Below, piece after piece: positions 1 through 5,604 of a stretch of 8,044 nt of DNA. The notes beneath the pieces were generated by a model that saw nothing but the letters and a program-made list of their open reading frames with translations, was not told the origin of the DNA and searched no databases. The translations under genes were made by a program, and so were the position numbers. The stretch comes from a bacterium. GTDB lineage: Bacteria > NPL-UPA2 > JAGMAN01. Location: NCBI GenBank assembly GCA_023130215.1, contig JAGMAN010000027.1:1-8044 (forward strand), read 5' to 3'. Position 1 is the stretch's first letter, and each line of letters starts with the position of its first letter.

Positions 1-195
1 TTGAGCTTCAGCGGAGCTTTGGACCTCAACATTGTCATCCGCACCTTTATCTTAAAGGATGGTAGGGCCTATTTTCAGGTGGGGGGAGGGATTGTGGCTG
101 ATTCCTGTCCGGAAGCGGAGTATAAAGAGACGTTAGATAAAGCTAAGGCTCTCTTCTTAGCTGTATCAGAAGAAGAAAACGATGATTTACTTTAA
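1..195 (+). CDS. pabB: Aminodeoxychorismate synthase component I, C-terminal end (partial)
   Basis: This is the last 64 residues of a chorismate-binding enzyme of the PabB/TrpE family; the 5' part lies before the window, so the TTG at base 1 is an internal Leu codon and not a start. The family joins chorismate with ammonia to give aminodeoxychorismate (PabB) or anthranilate (TrpE). The visible part carries the conserved C-terminal core: DLNIVIRT, then GRAYFQVGGGIVADS and the PEAEYKETLDKAKAL helix. The DLNI-IRT form is more typical of PabB than of TrpE. The next gene, which overlaps the stop codon by 14 bases, is the lyase that works on the PabB product, which supports PabB. What is seen is the conserved C-terminus; the choice of PabB over TrpE rests on motif flavour and context. 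Confidence 0.88.
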   Translation: MSFSGALDLNIVIRTFILKDGRAYFQVGGGIVADSCPEAEYKETLDKAKALFLAVSEEENDDLL

Positions 196-1033
196 TGGCT
201 CGTTTGTTCCTGAGGAAGAGGCCAGGGTATCAATCTTTGACCGGGGATTTCTTTATGGAGATGGTCTCTTTGAGACGATGCGAGCTTATCGCGGAAAGGT
301 ATTTAGATTGGACCTGCATCTTCAGAGACTCTTTCATTCCGCAAAGATTATTTCCCTCTCCATTCCTAAGACGCTGAAAGAATTGGAAGAGGCAGTATAT
401 GAGACATTGAAGGAAAACAATTTGAAGGATGCCTATCTCAGGTTGACTGTCTCTCGAGGAGAAGGAGAGAGAGGTCTGGATTTGCCCCTCTCTCCCCGTC
501 CTAATATTATCATTGTGGCTAAGCCCTTATCCCCTTATCCAAAGTGCTGGTATGAGGAAGGTTTAAGGGCAGTAGTGGTCAGGGTGAGAAGGGAGAAGGG
601 CTCGAGGCTATCCGGGATAAAGTCACTTAACTACCTTCCTAACATTCTGGCTAAGGTAGAGGCAAAGGAGAAAGGAGCAGATGAGGGAATAATGCTCAAC
701 AGGGATGGCTATCTAACTGAGGCAACGGTGAGCAATATATTTCTCATCTCTCAGGGAAGGCTCCTCACTCCATCTCTGGAAAGTGGTGCTCTGCCCGGGA
801 TAACCAGGAAGGCGGTCATAGAATTAGCTCCCACTCTGAGGTTAGAAGTCTTAGAAAGGGAAATAAAATTATCCGAACTAATGGAGGCGGAAGAAGCCTT
901 CCTGACCAACTCGTTGCGGGGAGTGGTTCCATTGACTCAAGTCAATGGCCGTCCCATCGGCCAGGGAAGACCAGGGAAAATAACCAGGGCGATAACTCAG
1001 GCCTATTCCAAGGCGGTGGAAGATGACAGTTAA
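182..1033 (+). CDS. pabC: Aminodeoxychorismate lyase, PLP fold-type IV
   Basis: A complete 283-residue class IV PLP enzyme. PabC splits 4-amino-4-deoxychorismate into p-aminobenzoate and pyruvate in the cytoplasm, a step of folate synthesis. Family marks are the N-terminal DRGFLYGDGLFET (20-32), the expected Schiff-base lysine K147 in GIKSLNYLPNILAK, E180 in YLTEATVSNIF (the residue expected to contact the PLP ring nitrogen), and the phosphate-binding GALPGITR (202-209). Branched-chain aminotransferases (usually about 300 residues) and D-amino-acid aminotransferases share this fold. The assignment to PabC rests on the YGDGLFET form, the length and the overlap with pabB. The ATG at 182 lies within the last codons of pabB, so the two are probably translationally coupled; only a weak purine-rich ribosome site (AGAAGAAG) precedes it. 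A minor aminotransferase activity cannot be excluded. Confidence 0.87.
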   Translation: MIYFNGSFVPEEEARVSIFDRGFLYGDGLFETMRAYRGKVFRLDLHLQRLFHSAKIISLSIPKTLKELEEAVYETLKENNLKDAYLRLTVSRGEGERGLDLPLSPRPNIIIVAKPLSPYPKCWYEEGLRAVVVRVRREKGSRLSGIKSLNYLPNILAKVEAKEKGADEGIMLNRDGYLTEATVSNIFLISQGRLLTPSLESGALPGITRKAVIELAPTLRLEVLEREIKLSELMEAEEAFLTNSLRGVVPLTQVNGRPIGQGRPGKITRAITQAYSKAVEDDS

Positions 1034-1050
1034 CCCGGAGCTAAGCATCG

Positions 1051-1731
1051 TTATTTCTCTCTGAATAGAGCTTTCAGAACATCGAGAGAACCATATACAA
1101 CAAGCTTGTCACTCTTCTGTATGGTCTCCGTTGCTTTTGGAGTAGGAATCCATTTTTTACCTCGTTCGATACCCAGAACCAGTAATCCCTTCTCACTTAA
1201 TTTACATTCTGACAGAGAATTATCAACAAGAGGAGAGTTTTCTTTTATAATTGCTCGCACCAGACCATTGCCTTCAAGGAGATGAAGAAGGTCCTCAGTG
1301 GCTCCCTCCTCAAATGTAGGGGATTTTAATAGCTTATCCTCTATAAAACTCTCCCATCTTCTTATAAGCTCTTTATGGGTTGCCATTTTGTAGATTAGAT
1401 ATATCCCTATAAGAAGGATCAAAACGTTAAGAGATAGCTGATGTCCTTCGCCGGCAACAAAGGAGGATGTAGCAGTTACAATAATCATAACAATCCCTGC
1501 ATTACCCAGTATCATAAGCCAGGTGACGATCTTCCTCCTTATGGGATGGTTCACAATGGATTCTGCTTCCTTTGTTGTAAATCCCGTGCCTGAGAAAGCG
1601 GATAGCGCTTGGAATCTTGCCCTTTTCTCATCCATCCCCGTCATCATCAGGGCGATAGCAGCGGCTCTTACTATGAGAAAAAGGAGGAAGATCGCAAGCA
1701 AAGCGGGCAATAGAAAATATAAACCACTCAT
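1051..1731 (-). CDS. Integral membrane protein with C-terminal TrkA-C domain
   Basis: A 226-residue inner-membrane protein. Hydrophobic segments lie at about 5-30, 68-88 and 98-118. The soluble C-terminus from about 160 onward has the TrkA-C (RCK_C) pattern: a bulky residue/loop (ENSPLVDNSLSE), LLVLGIERG, then IPTPKATETIQKSDKLVVYGS, the typical TrkA-C ending. TrkA-C domains bind small ligands and gate potassium or other ion transporters. The stretch ARFQALSAFSGTGFTT followed by EAESIVNHPIRRKI is characteristic of a widespread family of short proteins of this length, so the gene looks full length and is not a broken TrkA or TrkH. The transported ion or partner is unknown. The start is well set: an AGGAGG ribosome site lies 9 bases upstream. 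It follows the activase gene by 58 bases and may be the last gene of that transcript. It converges on pabC with only 17 bases between. Confidence 0.82.
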   Translation of the reverse strand: MSGLYFLLPALLAIFLLFLIVRAAAIALMMTGMDEKRARFQALSAFSGTGFTTKEAESIVNHPIRRKIVTWLMILGNAGIVMIIVTATSSFVAGEGHQLSLNVLILLIGIYLIYKMATHKELIRRWESFIEDKLLKSPTFEEGATEDLLHLLEGNGLVRAIIKENSPLVDNSLSECKLSEKGLLVLGIERGKKWIPTPKATETIQKSDKLVVYGSLDVLKALFREK

Positions 1732-1740
1732 AGTTAGTTA

Positions 1741-1747
1741 CCTCCTA
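1741..1747 (-). promoter_or_regulatory. Strong ribosome binding site of the TrkA-C gene
   Basis: On the minus strand TAGGAGG lies just ahead of TAACTAACT and the ATG at 1731. This is close to a full anti-Shine-Dalgarno match and fixes the start. It lets the gene be translated independently even though it sits 58 bases behind the activase. Confidence 0.75.
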
Positions 1748-1789
1748 TGACCATTTTTTCTTCCTGCTCTCTTCAGTCCCCTCATATCT

Positions 1790-2743
1790 TTACACTTCCC
1801 ATTTTCGGCAGCGGCTTCCCCAGCGTGCGAGGGGTTCATCGTTGAGGGAGAGCTGGACTATTTCGCAGGAGTTAGGGCAGTCACTGCACTGGAAACTTGA
1901 GGTGCGATAATCGGCTTCAGCCACCTCAAAGCTCTTGAAGCGGGTCTTCTCCCCTCTCAGAGCAATTTCCTCCCTGGCCAAGATGGCTGCCCCGATGGCA
2001 CCCATCAGGACATAGTGAGGAGGAACGATCACTTCCTGCTCCAGTTCCGATTCAAAGGCGGCCTTAATCCCTCTATTGGCAGCCACTCCTCCCTGAAAGA
2101 CGAAGGGGGGGAGGAGTTCTTTCCCCTTGGCCACATTATTCAGGTAGTTACGGGTCAGGGCCTGGCAGAGCCCTGCAATTATATCCTCCCGATTGTGGCC
2201 GGTCTGCTGCTTGTGGACCATGTCGCTTTCAGCAAAGACGGTGCAGCGTCCGGCAATTCGAACTGGACTGCGAGCCCTCAAAGCATATTCTCCAAACTCT
2301 TCAATGGGTAGATTGAGCCTGGCCGCCTGGTGGTCAAGAAAGGAACCAGTCCCGGCAGCACAGACAGTATTCATGGCGAAATCCACTACCACTGCCTCCC
2401 TGATAATGATGATTTTGGAATCCTGTCCACCGATCTCAAATACAGTCTGCACCTGGGGGATGAAATAGGAAGCGGCCACGGCATGGGCGGTAATCTCGTT
2501 CTTGATGATATCGGCTCCCACCAAGGTTGCCGCTAAATAGCGTCCGCTTCCGGTGGTTCCCACTGCCTCCATGGCCATTGCCCTGTCCAATCTTCCGTCT
2601 ATATCCTTCAACCCGTCTTGCACCGCCTTAACGGGATTTCCTCCTGTCCTCAAATAGTTATCGGCAATCACCTCATTTTCCTCATTGATAACTACCATCT
2701 TGGTGGTCACCGAACCAACATCAATTCCCAGATAACCTTTCAT
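1790..2743 (-). CDS. Acyl-CoA dehydratase activase-type ATPase (BadF/BadG/BcrA/HgdC family)
   Basis: A 317-residue member of the ASKHA-fold ATPases that carry one [4Fe-4S] cluster between two subunits and use ATP to push an electron onto a low-potential partner, such as 2-hydroxyacyl-CoA dehydratases, benzoyl-CoA reductase or double-cubane proteins. Visible motifs are phosphate-1 GIDVGSVTTK (6-15), GTTGSGRY (62-69), EIGGQDSK (103-110), NTVCAAGTGSFLD (125-137) with cluster ligand Cys128, AGRCTVFAESDM (164-175) with the second ligand Cys167, and the adenosine motif QGGVAANRGI (217-226). Both cluster cysteines are present, so it should be active. After residue 284 there is an extra tail, CSDCPNSC plus Cys312, which classical HgdC lacks. 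The gene begins one base inside the DUF2229 stop (TAATG) with an AGG-rich ribosome site, so the two are surely co-expressed. The substrate of the partner is unknown; no canonical dehydratase subunits are in the window. Confidence 0.9.
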   Translation of the reverse strand: MKGYLGIDVGSVTTKMVVINEENEVIADNYLRTGGNPVKAVQDGLKDIDGRLDRAMAMEAVGTTGSGRYLAATLVGADIIKNEITAHAVAASYFIPQVQTVFEIGGQDSKIIIIREAVVVDFAMNTVCAAGTGSFLDHQAARLNLPIEEFGEYALRARSPVRIAGRCTVFAESDMVHKQQTGHNREDIIAGLCQALTRNYLNNVAKGKELLPPFVFQGGVAANRGIKAAFESELEQEVIVPPHYVLMGAIGAAILAREEIALRGEKTRFKSFEVAEADYRTSSFQCSDCPNSCEIVQLSLNDEPLARWGSRCRKWEV

Positions 2744-3702
2744 TACCTCTTTCTCCTGATCATATCCAGGAAGGCTTCTACTCTGGTCACTATCCCGGTT
2801 TCACCGCTGTGTTCATCTAAAATAAGAGACATATATGGAATCTCCTTGTGTCTCTTAGCTTCATCCTCTATAAGGACCCCGAGTAAAGAATCCGGACCGC
2901 ATTCGAAAGCGATACAGGATATTACTCCATCCACCTCACTGGAGTTGAAGAAATGAAAGGCCGCTCCAACCATTCTGCGTCCAAAGGTCCAGAAGATTTC
3001 CTTTCTCCATCGAGAGGCTTCTTTCTCCATGATGGATGAAGGAAGCATCTCCGCAGTAATCACTGATGCGCCCAGTTGCTGTATCTTGTCCATCAAATTC
3101 ATATTTATGTAACTATCATAGAGATTGTAAGGATGGCCGATGAGGGCAATCCTTAACTCGCCGTTCTTCGTCCTTGGCTCCTCACTTTTCCCATCTAGCA
3201 TTTCCATGGCCTCTGGGGGAGTAAGTCCATTCTGCATAGTCTTCTTGAACTCATCCTGCCTTTGCTCGGCCTTCTCAAATGCCCGGCGGATAGCTTGAGA
3301 GCCTTTATTAAACTTTCGTCCCAACTCCTGAAAAGAGCGATAAGGACTAATTCCCTTCTTTAGATCGAAACAGGTATCCAAAAGGGGAGGAAGTTTATCC
3401 AGAGAAGCTCTAAGCATATCAGGGAGACCAATAATCTTTGGGCAGGTGAAAGCATCTTCCTCAACGCTCACTAAACGGGGAACAAAGATATAATCGACTT
3501 TGTCGGCAAGCTCCATGACATGCCCAAAGTAGAGCTTTACCGGGAGGCAGGCGTCATCCACCGCCTTCTTCACCCCATTCTCCAGTATCTTTTTATTGGT
3601 AGGAGAAGAAAGCACAACCTCCAACCCTAACTCTTCAAAGAAGCTCTTCCACAAAGGGAAATAATGATAGTAAAGAAGGCTCCTGGGTATCCCTATTTTC
3701 AC
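2743..3702 (-). CDS. DUF2229 protein, acyl-CoA dehydratase activase-related
   Basis: A 319-residue cytoplasmic protein. The N-terminus (MKIGIPRSLLYYHYFPLW, then LEVVLSSPT, DDACLPVKLYFGHV at 49-62 and DYIFVPRL at 70-77) is the DUF2229 pattern; this domain is often fused to long HgdC-like activases. The C-terminal half has GHPYNLYDSYINMNL (189-203), ISCIAFECGPDSLLG (261-275) and DEHSGETGIVTRVEAF (296-311), a dehydratase/reductase-like Rossmann region. Cysteines at 52, 87, 263 and 268 are candidates for holding a metal cluster. It probably accepts electrons from, or works jointly with, the activase encoded next. The start is GTG at 3702 with AGGAGAGG at 3706-3713 upstream, overlapping the zinc-ribbon gene stop by four bases (GTGA). 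Residues about 172-184 look like a low-complexity linker. The family assignment is firm; the reaction is unknown. Confidence 0.85.
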   Translation of the reverse strand: MKIGIPRSLLYYHYFPLWKSFFEELGLEVVLSSPTNKKILENGVKKAVDDACLPVKLYFGHVMELADKVDYIFVPRLVSVEEDAFTCPKIIGLPDMLRASLDKLPPLLDTCFDLKKGISPYRSFQELGRKFNKGSQAIRRAFEKAEQRQDEFKKTMQNGLTPPEAMEMLDGKSEEPRTKNGELRIALIGHPYNLYDSYINMNLMDKIQQLGASVITAEMLPSSIMEKEASRWRKEIFWTFGRRMVGAAFHFFNSSEVDGVISCIAFECGPDSLLGVLIEDEAKRHKEIPYMSLILDEHSGETGIVTRVEAFLDMIRRKR

Positions 3703-3926
3703 TGACCTCTCCTGTTGAAGCTATGGCAGCGGGGGCAGTGGGAAAGCTTATCCTCCTCCGGGTCAAGGTAGATGAAAGTGCATATACTGCATTGCCAGAG
3801 ATAACCTTCCTCTTGGTGGATACTTCTGTACCTCTTCTTCCTTTCTCGCTGAGCCCAGAGGAGGAGAAAGAAAGCTAAGAAGAGGAGAAGGTATAGGGCT
3901 AAAGATAAATCCGCTTTCATAAGCAT
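3699..3926 (-). CDS. Small one-helix membrane protein with zinc ribbon
   Basis: A 75-residue protein of no recognised family. Residues about 5-25 form one hydrophobic helix (LSLALYLLLFLAFFLLLW), followed by a basic stretch (RERKKRYR) that predicts the C-terminus stays in the cytoplasm. Residues 46-67 form a zinc-ribbon or rubredoxin-like knuckle pair, CSIC and CPRC separated by 14 residues. It could tether or sense something at the membrane, or hold iron or zinc for the adjacent redox pair; this is inference. It lies 20 bases behind the TonB-like gene and overlaps the DUF2229 gene by four bases, so it is probably a real, translated gene despite its size. The start could be the ATG at 3926 or the one at 3920, two codons on; neither has a strong ribosome site. 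Confidence 0.75.
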   Translation of the reverse strand: MLMKADLSLALYLLLFLAFFLLLWAQRERKKRYRSIHQEEGYLWQCSICTFIYLDPEEDKLSHCPRCHSFNRRGQ

Positions 3927-3946
3927 GTGTCTCTTATTTTCATGAT

Positions 3947-4366
3947 TTATCTCTCAAGGAGATGAGGTCTTCTGTTGGGGACCTCCTTCTTGGGAAATAA
4001 TTTCTCTCTACCTGAGAGCTCCTCTTCCTTAACCAGGGAAGAGGCCATCTCCTCTACCCCGGCCATTGGGTTAGGTGGGGCGCCTGCGGTTTTAGTGAAG
4101 AGCCAACCTGGTCCAGCCTCGGGCTCCTTAATAGTCGGCTCCAGCTCAGGTTCTTTCCTCTTAGCTTCTAACTTAACTTCTCTTCTTTCCTCCTCTAAAA
4201 GCTCCCCCCAGAAAGAGACCTGGGTGGGGGAAATCTGCTTTTTCATCTGCCGGACTGCCTGGCCATGGTAAATCTGAACCTTGTTCAAAGAGAAGGCAGA
4301 AAGCACCATGAGGTGCCCCAACAAGGAAATAAGAACAGAAATGGCAAATATGCGTTTGGAGGACAT
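3947..4366 (-). CDS. TonB/TolA-like membrane anchor protein lacking a C-terminal domain
   Basis: A 139-residue protein with a short basic N-terminus, one hydrophobic helix at about 6-27 and then a polar, Glu/Lys/Pro-rich periplasmic region (for example KEPELEPTIKEPEAGPG). In the helix, S14 and H18 (SLLGH) reproduce the Ser-x3-His spacing that TonB and TolA use to couple to ExbB/ExbD or TolQ/TolR. Its place directly behind exbD, with a TAATG one-base overlap, supports a TonB-like role as the third part of the motor. The protein ends at HLLER and has no room for the usual 80-90 residue C-terminal domain that meets outer-membrane receptors. Little of the linker is conserved in this family, so similarity rests on the helix, the composition and the context. 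It could equally be a stand-alone ExbBD accessory. Confidence 0.68.
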   Translation of the reverse strand: MSSKRIFAISVLISLLGHLMVLSAFSLNKVQIYHGQAVRQMKKQISPTQVSFWGELLEEERREVKLEAKRKEPELEPTIKEPEAGPGWLFTKTAGAPPNPMAGVEEMASSLVKEEELSGREKLFPKKEVPNRRPHLLER

Positions 4367-4788
4367 TATTCTCTTTTTGGTTCGGTAGCCAGGGCTACTC
4401 TATTAATTCCGCTCTTCTTGACCAGTCCCATAATTTCTACCACCTGGTTGTAGGGAACCTCCTTATCAGCTTTAATAATTAATAAGGGATTTCTGCCCTT
4501 AGCTGTGGCTAACTCCAATCCAAAGTTAAGTCCTTCCACACTTACCTTCCTGCCGTCAAGGAAGATGAGGCCACTTTTGGTGAGGATTACAGTGTGGTTT
4601 GAGCTGGGCTGGGCATCTCGGGTAACTGCCCGGGGCAGGTTTACATTGATAGTCGATTGGAAGATGAAGTGTGAGGAGAGGATAAAGAATATGAGGAGGA
4701 GAAGAACAACATCAATTAAGGGAATAAGGTCTATTCTCCCTGCTATTCTCTCTGCCCGCCTTCTGAAATTCATGCCAAGTTTGCGCAC
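4366..4788 (-). CDS. exbD: ExbD/TolR family proton-channel subunit
   Basis: A 140-residue protein, the usual ExbD/TolR length. After a basic cytoplasmic N-terminus comes the single membrane helix with IDLIPLIDVVLLLLIFF; Asp26 sits where the proton-carrying Asp25 of E. coli ExbD lies. The remainder, including NLPRA, VILTKSGLIFLDGRKV and LLIIKADKEVPYNQVVEIM, is the periplasmic ExbD fold. With ExbB it uses the proton gradient to energise a TonB- or TolA-type protein. The start is GTG at 4788, two bases after the exbB stop, with GAGGG six bases upstream; the in-frame ATG at 4773 has no ribosome site and is less likely. Whether it serves a Ton-type uptake or Tol-type envelope function cannot be told from the sequence alone. 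Confidence 0.9.
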   Translation of the reverse strand: MRKLGMNFRRRAERIAGRIDLIPLIDVVLLLLIFFILSSHFIFQSTINVNLPRAVTRDAQPSSNHTVILTKSGLIFLDGRKVSVEGLNFGLELATAKGRNPLLIIKADKEVPYNQVVEIMGLVKKSGINRVALATEPKRE

Positions 4789-4790
4789 TT

Positions 4791-5426
4791 TTATCCCTCT
4801 CTCTTAGGTGAGAGGAGGCTGGCCAGGTCGGTAGCCGCTCCCTCTACATCCATCAGGAAAGTATCTATCCAGCCAACGAAGTAATTGTAAGCAATCAGAG
4901 TTGGTATGGCTACCGCTAAGCCAGCTGCCGTAGTAATAAGAGCCTCCCAGATTCCCCCGGCCAGGCTGGCCGCATTAGCGAATTCAGCTTCTGCCTGAAT
5001 TTGAATAAAGACTCTGATCATTCCCATCACTGTCCCTAATAGCCCGAGGAGAGGAGCCACATAGACCAGGGTCCCCAGGATGGGCAGATATCTCTCTAAG
5101 TCAATAATCTCCTCCTGTCCCGCCTCCTGCATGACTTCCTTTATCTCGGATTTGTCGCGGTCGTGCTTAAGCAATCCCGCTTTGACCACCCGGGCTAAGG
5201 GGCGAGGAATCTTATCACAGATAGAGACAGCCTCAATTACCTTCTTTCTCTTCAAGGAAGTGGCCATCTCAGACATTAGTTGTTTACGGTTGAGGCTGGA
5301 GCGGCGAAAATTCCACAGCCTCTCAATAATGGTAGAGATAGCTATCCAGGAACAGAAGATTATAGGAAGGAGCATCGCTCCGCCACTGACTATAAATCTT
5401 ACAGTTGGTTGGATAAACTCAAACAT
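4791..5426 (-). CDS. exbB: MotA/TolQ/ExbB proton-channel protein
   Basis: A 211-residue inner-membrane protein with three helices at about 16-36, 114-138 and 158-185 and a large cytoplasmic loop between the first two. TM2 PLLGLLGTVMGMI (125-137, Thr132) and TM3 EALITTAAGLAVAIPTLIAYN (161-181, Thr165/166) are the signature pore-lining segments of ExbB/TolQ. It forms the channel ring around an ExbD dimer and drives the TonB-like partner. The open frame extends upstream to a GTG at 5453, but the best start is the ATG at 5426: AAGGAGGT lies four bases before it and would fall inside the longer version. Length fits the short TolQ/ExbB group (E. coli TolQ 230, ExbB 244). exbD follows after two bases. 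Confidence 0.9.
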   Translation of the reverse strand: MFEFIQPTVRFIVSGGAMLLPIIFCSWIAISTIIERLWNFRRSSLNRKQLMSEMATSLKRKKVIEAVSICDKIPRPLARVVKAGLLKHDRDKSEIKEVMQEAGQEEIIDLERYLPILGTLVYVAPLLGLLGTVMGMIRVFIQIQAEAEFANAASLAGGIWEALITTAAGLAVAIPTLIAYNYFVGWIDTFLMDVEGAATDLASLLSPKREG

Positions 5427-5430
5427 TTTG

Positions 5431-5438
5431 ACCTCCTT
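5431..5438 (-). promoter_or_regulatory. Consensus ribosome binding site that sets the exbB start
   Basis: On the minus strand AAGGAGGT is an eight-base full anti-Shine-Dalgarno match four bases before ATG at 5426. It sits inside the reading frame of the alternative GTG start at 5453, which lacks such a site. An upstream hairpin (5449-5471) ends 10 bases before it. Confidence 0.8.
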
Positions 5439-5448
5439 CAATGAGCAC

Positions 5449-5471
5449 ATCACTTAGTGAAGCTAAGTGAT
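5449..5471. repeat. Inverted repeat D, 9-bp stem ahead of exbB
   Basis: ATCACTTAG (5449-5457) and CTAAGTGAT (5463-5471) are perfect complements around a five-base loop. It lies in the presumed exbB leader, just upstream of the ribosome site. Its core, TTAGTGAAGCTAAGT (5454-5468), is repeated in inverted orientation with one change near the other end of the intergenic region (5622-5636). Confidence 0.8.
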
Positions 5472-5478
5472 TAGTGCG

Positions 5479-5548
5479 AATTGATCCCGCTGAGTGTGCC
5501 AAAATTGTAGGGTAGAATTTTGGCACTTTTTACGAAGCGGGACGAATT
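5479..5548. repeat. Nested inverted repeat C, three-layer hairpin
   Basis: Three pairs of arms are nested: AATT (5479-5482 / 5545-5548), TCCCGCT (5485-5491) with AGCGGGA (5536-5542), and an 11-bp inner stem GTGCCAAAATT (5496-5506) with AATTTTGGCAC (5516-5526) around a nine-base loop. The layers are separated by short unpaired stretches. On the plus strand the inner stem is followed by TTTTT, so it resembles an intrinsic terminator facing away from exbB, though no plus-strand gene lies just before it. Confidence 0.8.
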
Positions 5549-5550
5549 AC

Positions 5551-5604
5551 CCCGATAGCAAAGCGCTACGAAAATTTATTCTAAATTTTCTTGCAGCTAT
5601 CGGG
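5551..5604. repeat. Nested inverted repeat B, two-layer hairpin
   Basis: The outer arms CCCGATAGC (5551-5559) and GCTATCGGG (5596-5604) are perfect complements, and inside them GAAAATTTA (5570-5578) pairs with TAAATTTTC (5582-5590) around a three-base loop. Ten and five unpaired bases separate the layers. Like repeat C it starts just after CGAATT and opens with a CCCG/CGGG outer stem over an AAAATT-rich inner stem, so the two may be diverged copies of one unit. Confidence 0.8.

Noticed and set aside
182-1033. The class IV PLP enzyme as a branched-chain aminotransferase (IlvE)
   Set aside because: The shorter length, the YGDGLFET motif and the overlap with pabB favour aminodeoxychorismate lyase.
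1055-1090. TTCTCTC/GAGAGAA inverted repeat near the pabC and TrkA-C gene ends as a shared terminator
   Set aside because: The stem is weak with a large imperfect loop, lies in coding sequence and has no T-run; the 17-base gap between the convergent genes holds no clear terminator.
1735-1782. A 15-codon minus-strand frame (MRGLKRAGRKNGHRR) between the activase and TrkA-C genes, as a leader peptide
   Set aside because: It is very short, has no good ribosome site, and its stop falls in the ribosome site of the next gene; chance explains it.
2015-2536. Plus-strand open frames of 68-98 codons opposite the activase gene
   Set aside because: They are antisense to a gene with intact, well-known motifs, have no ribosome sites and show no recognisable protein features.
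3975-4271. A 98-codon plus-strand frame opposite the TonB-like gene
   Set aside because: It is Ser/Pro/Leu-rich, as expected from the complement of Glu/Lys-rich codons, and the minus-strand gene fits the operon with a one-base overlap.
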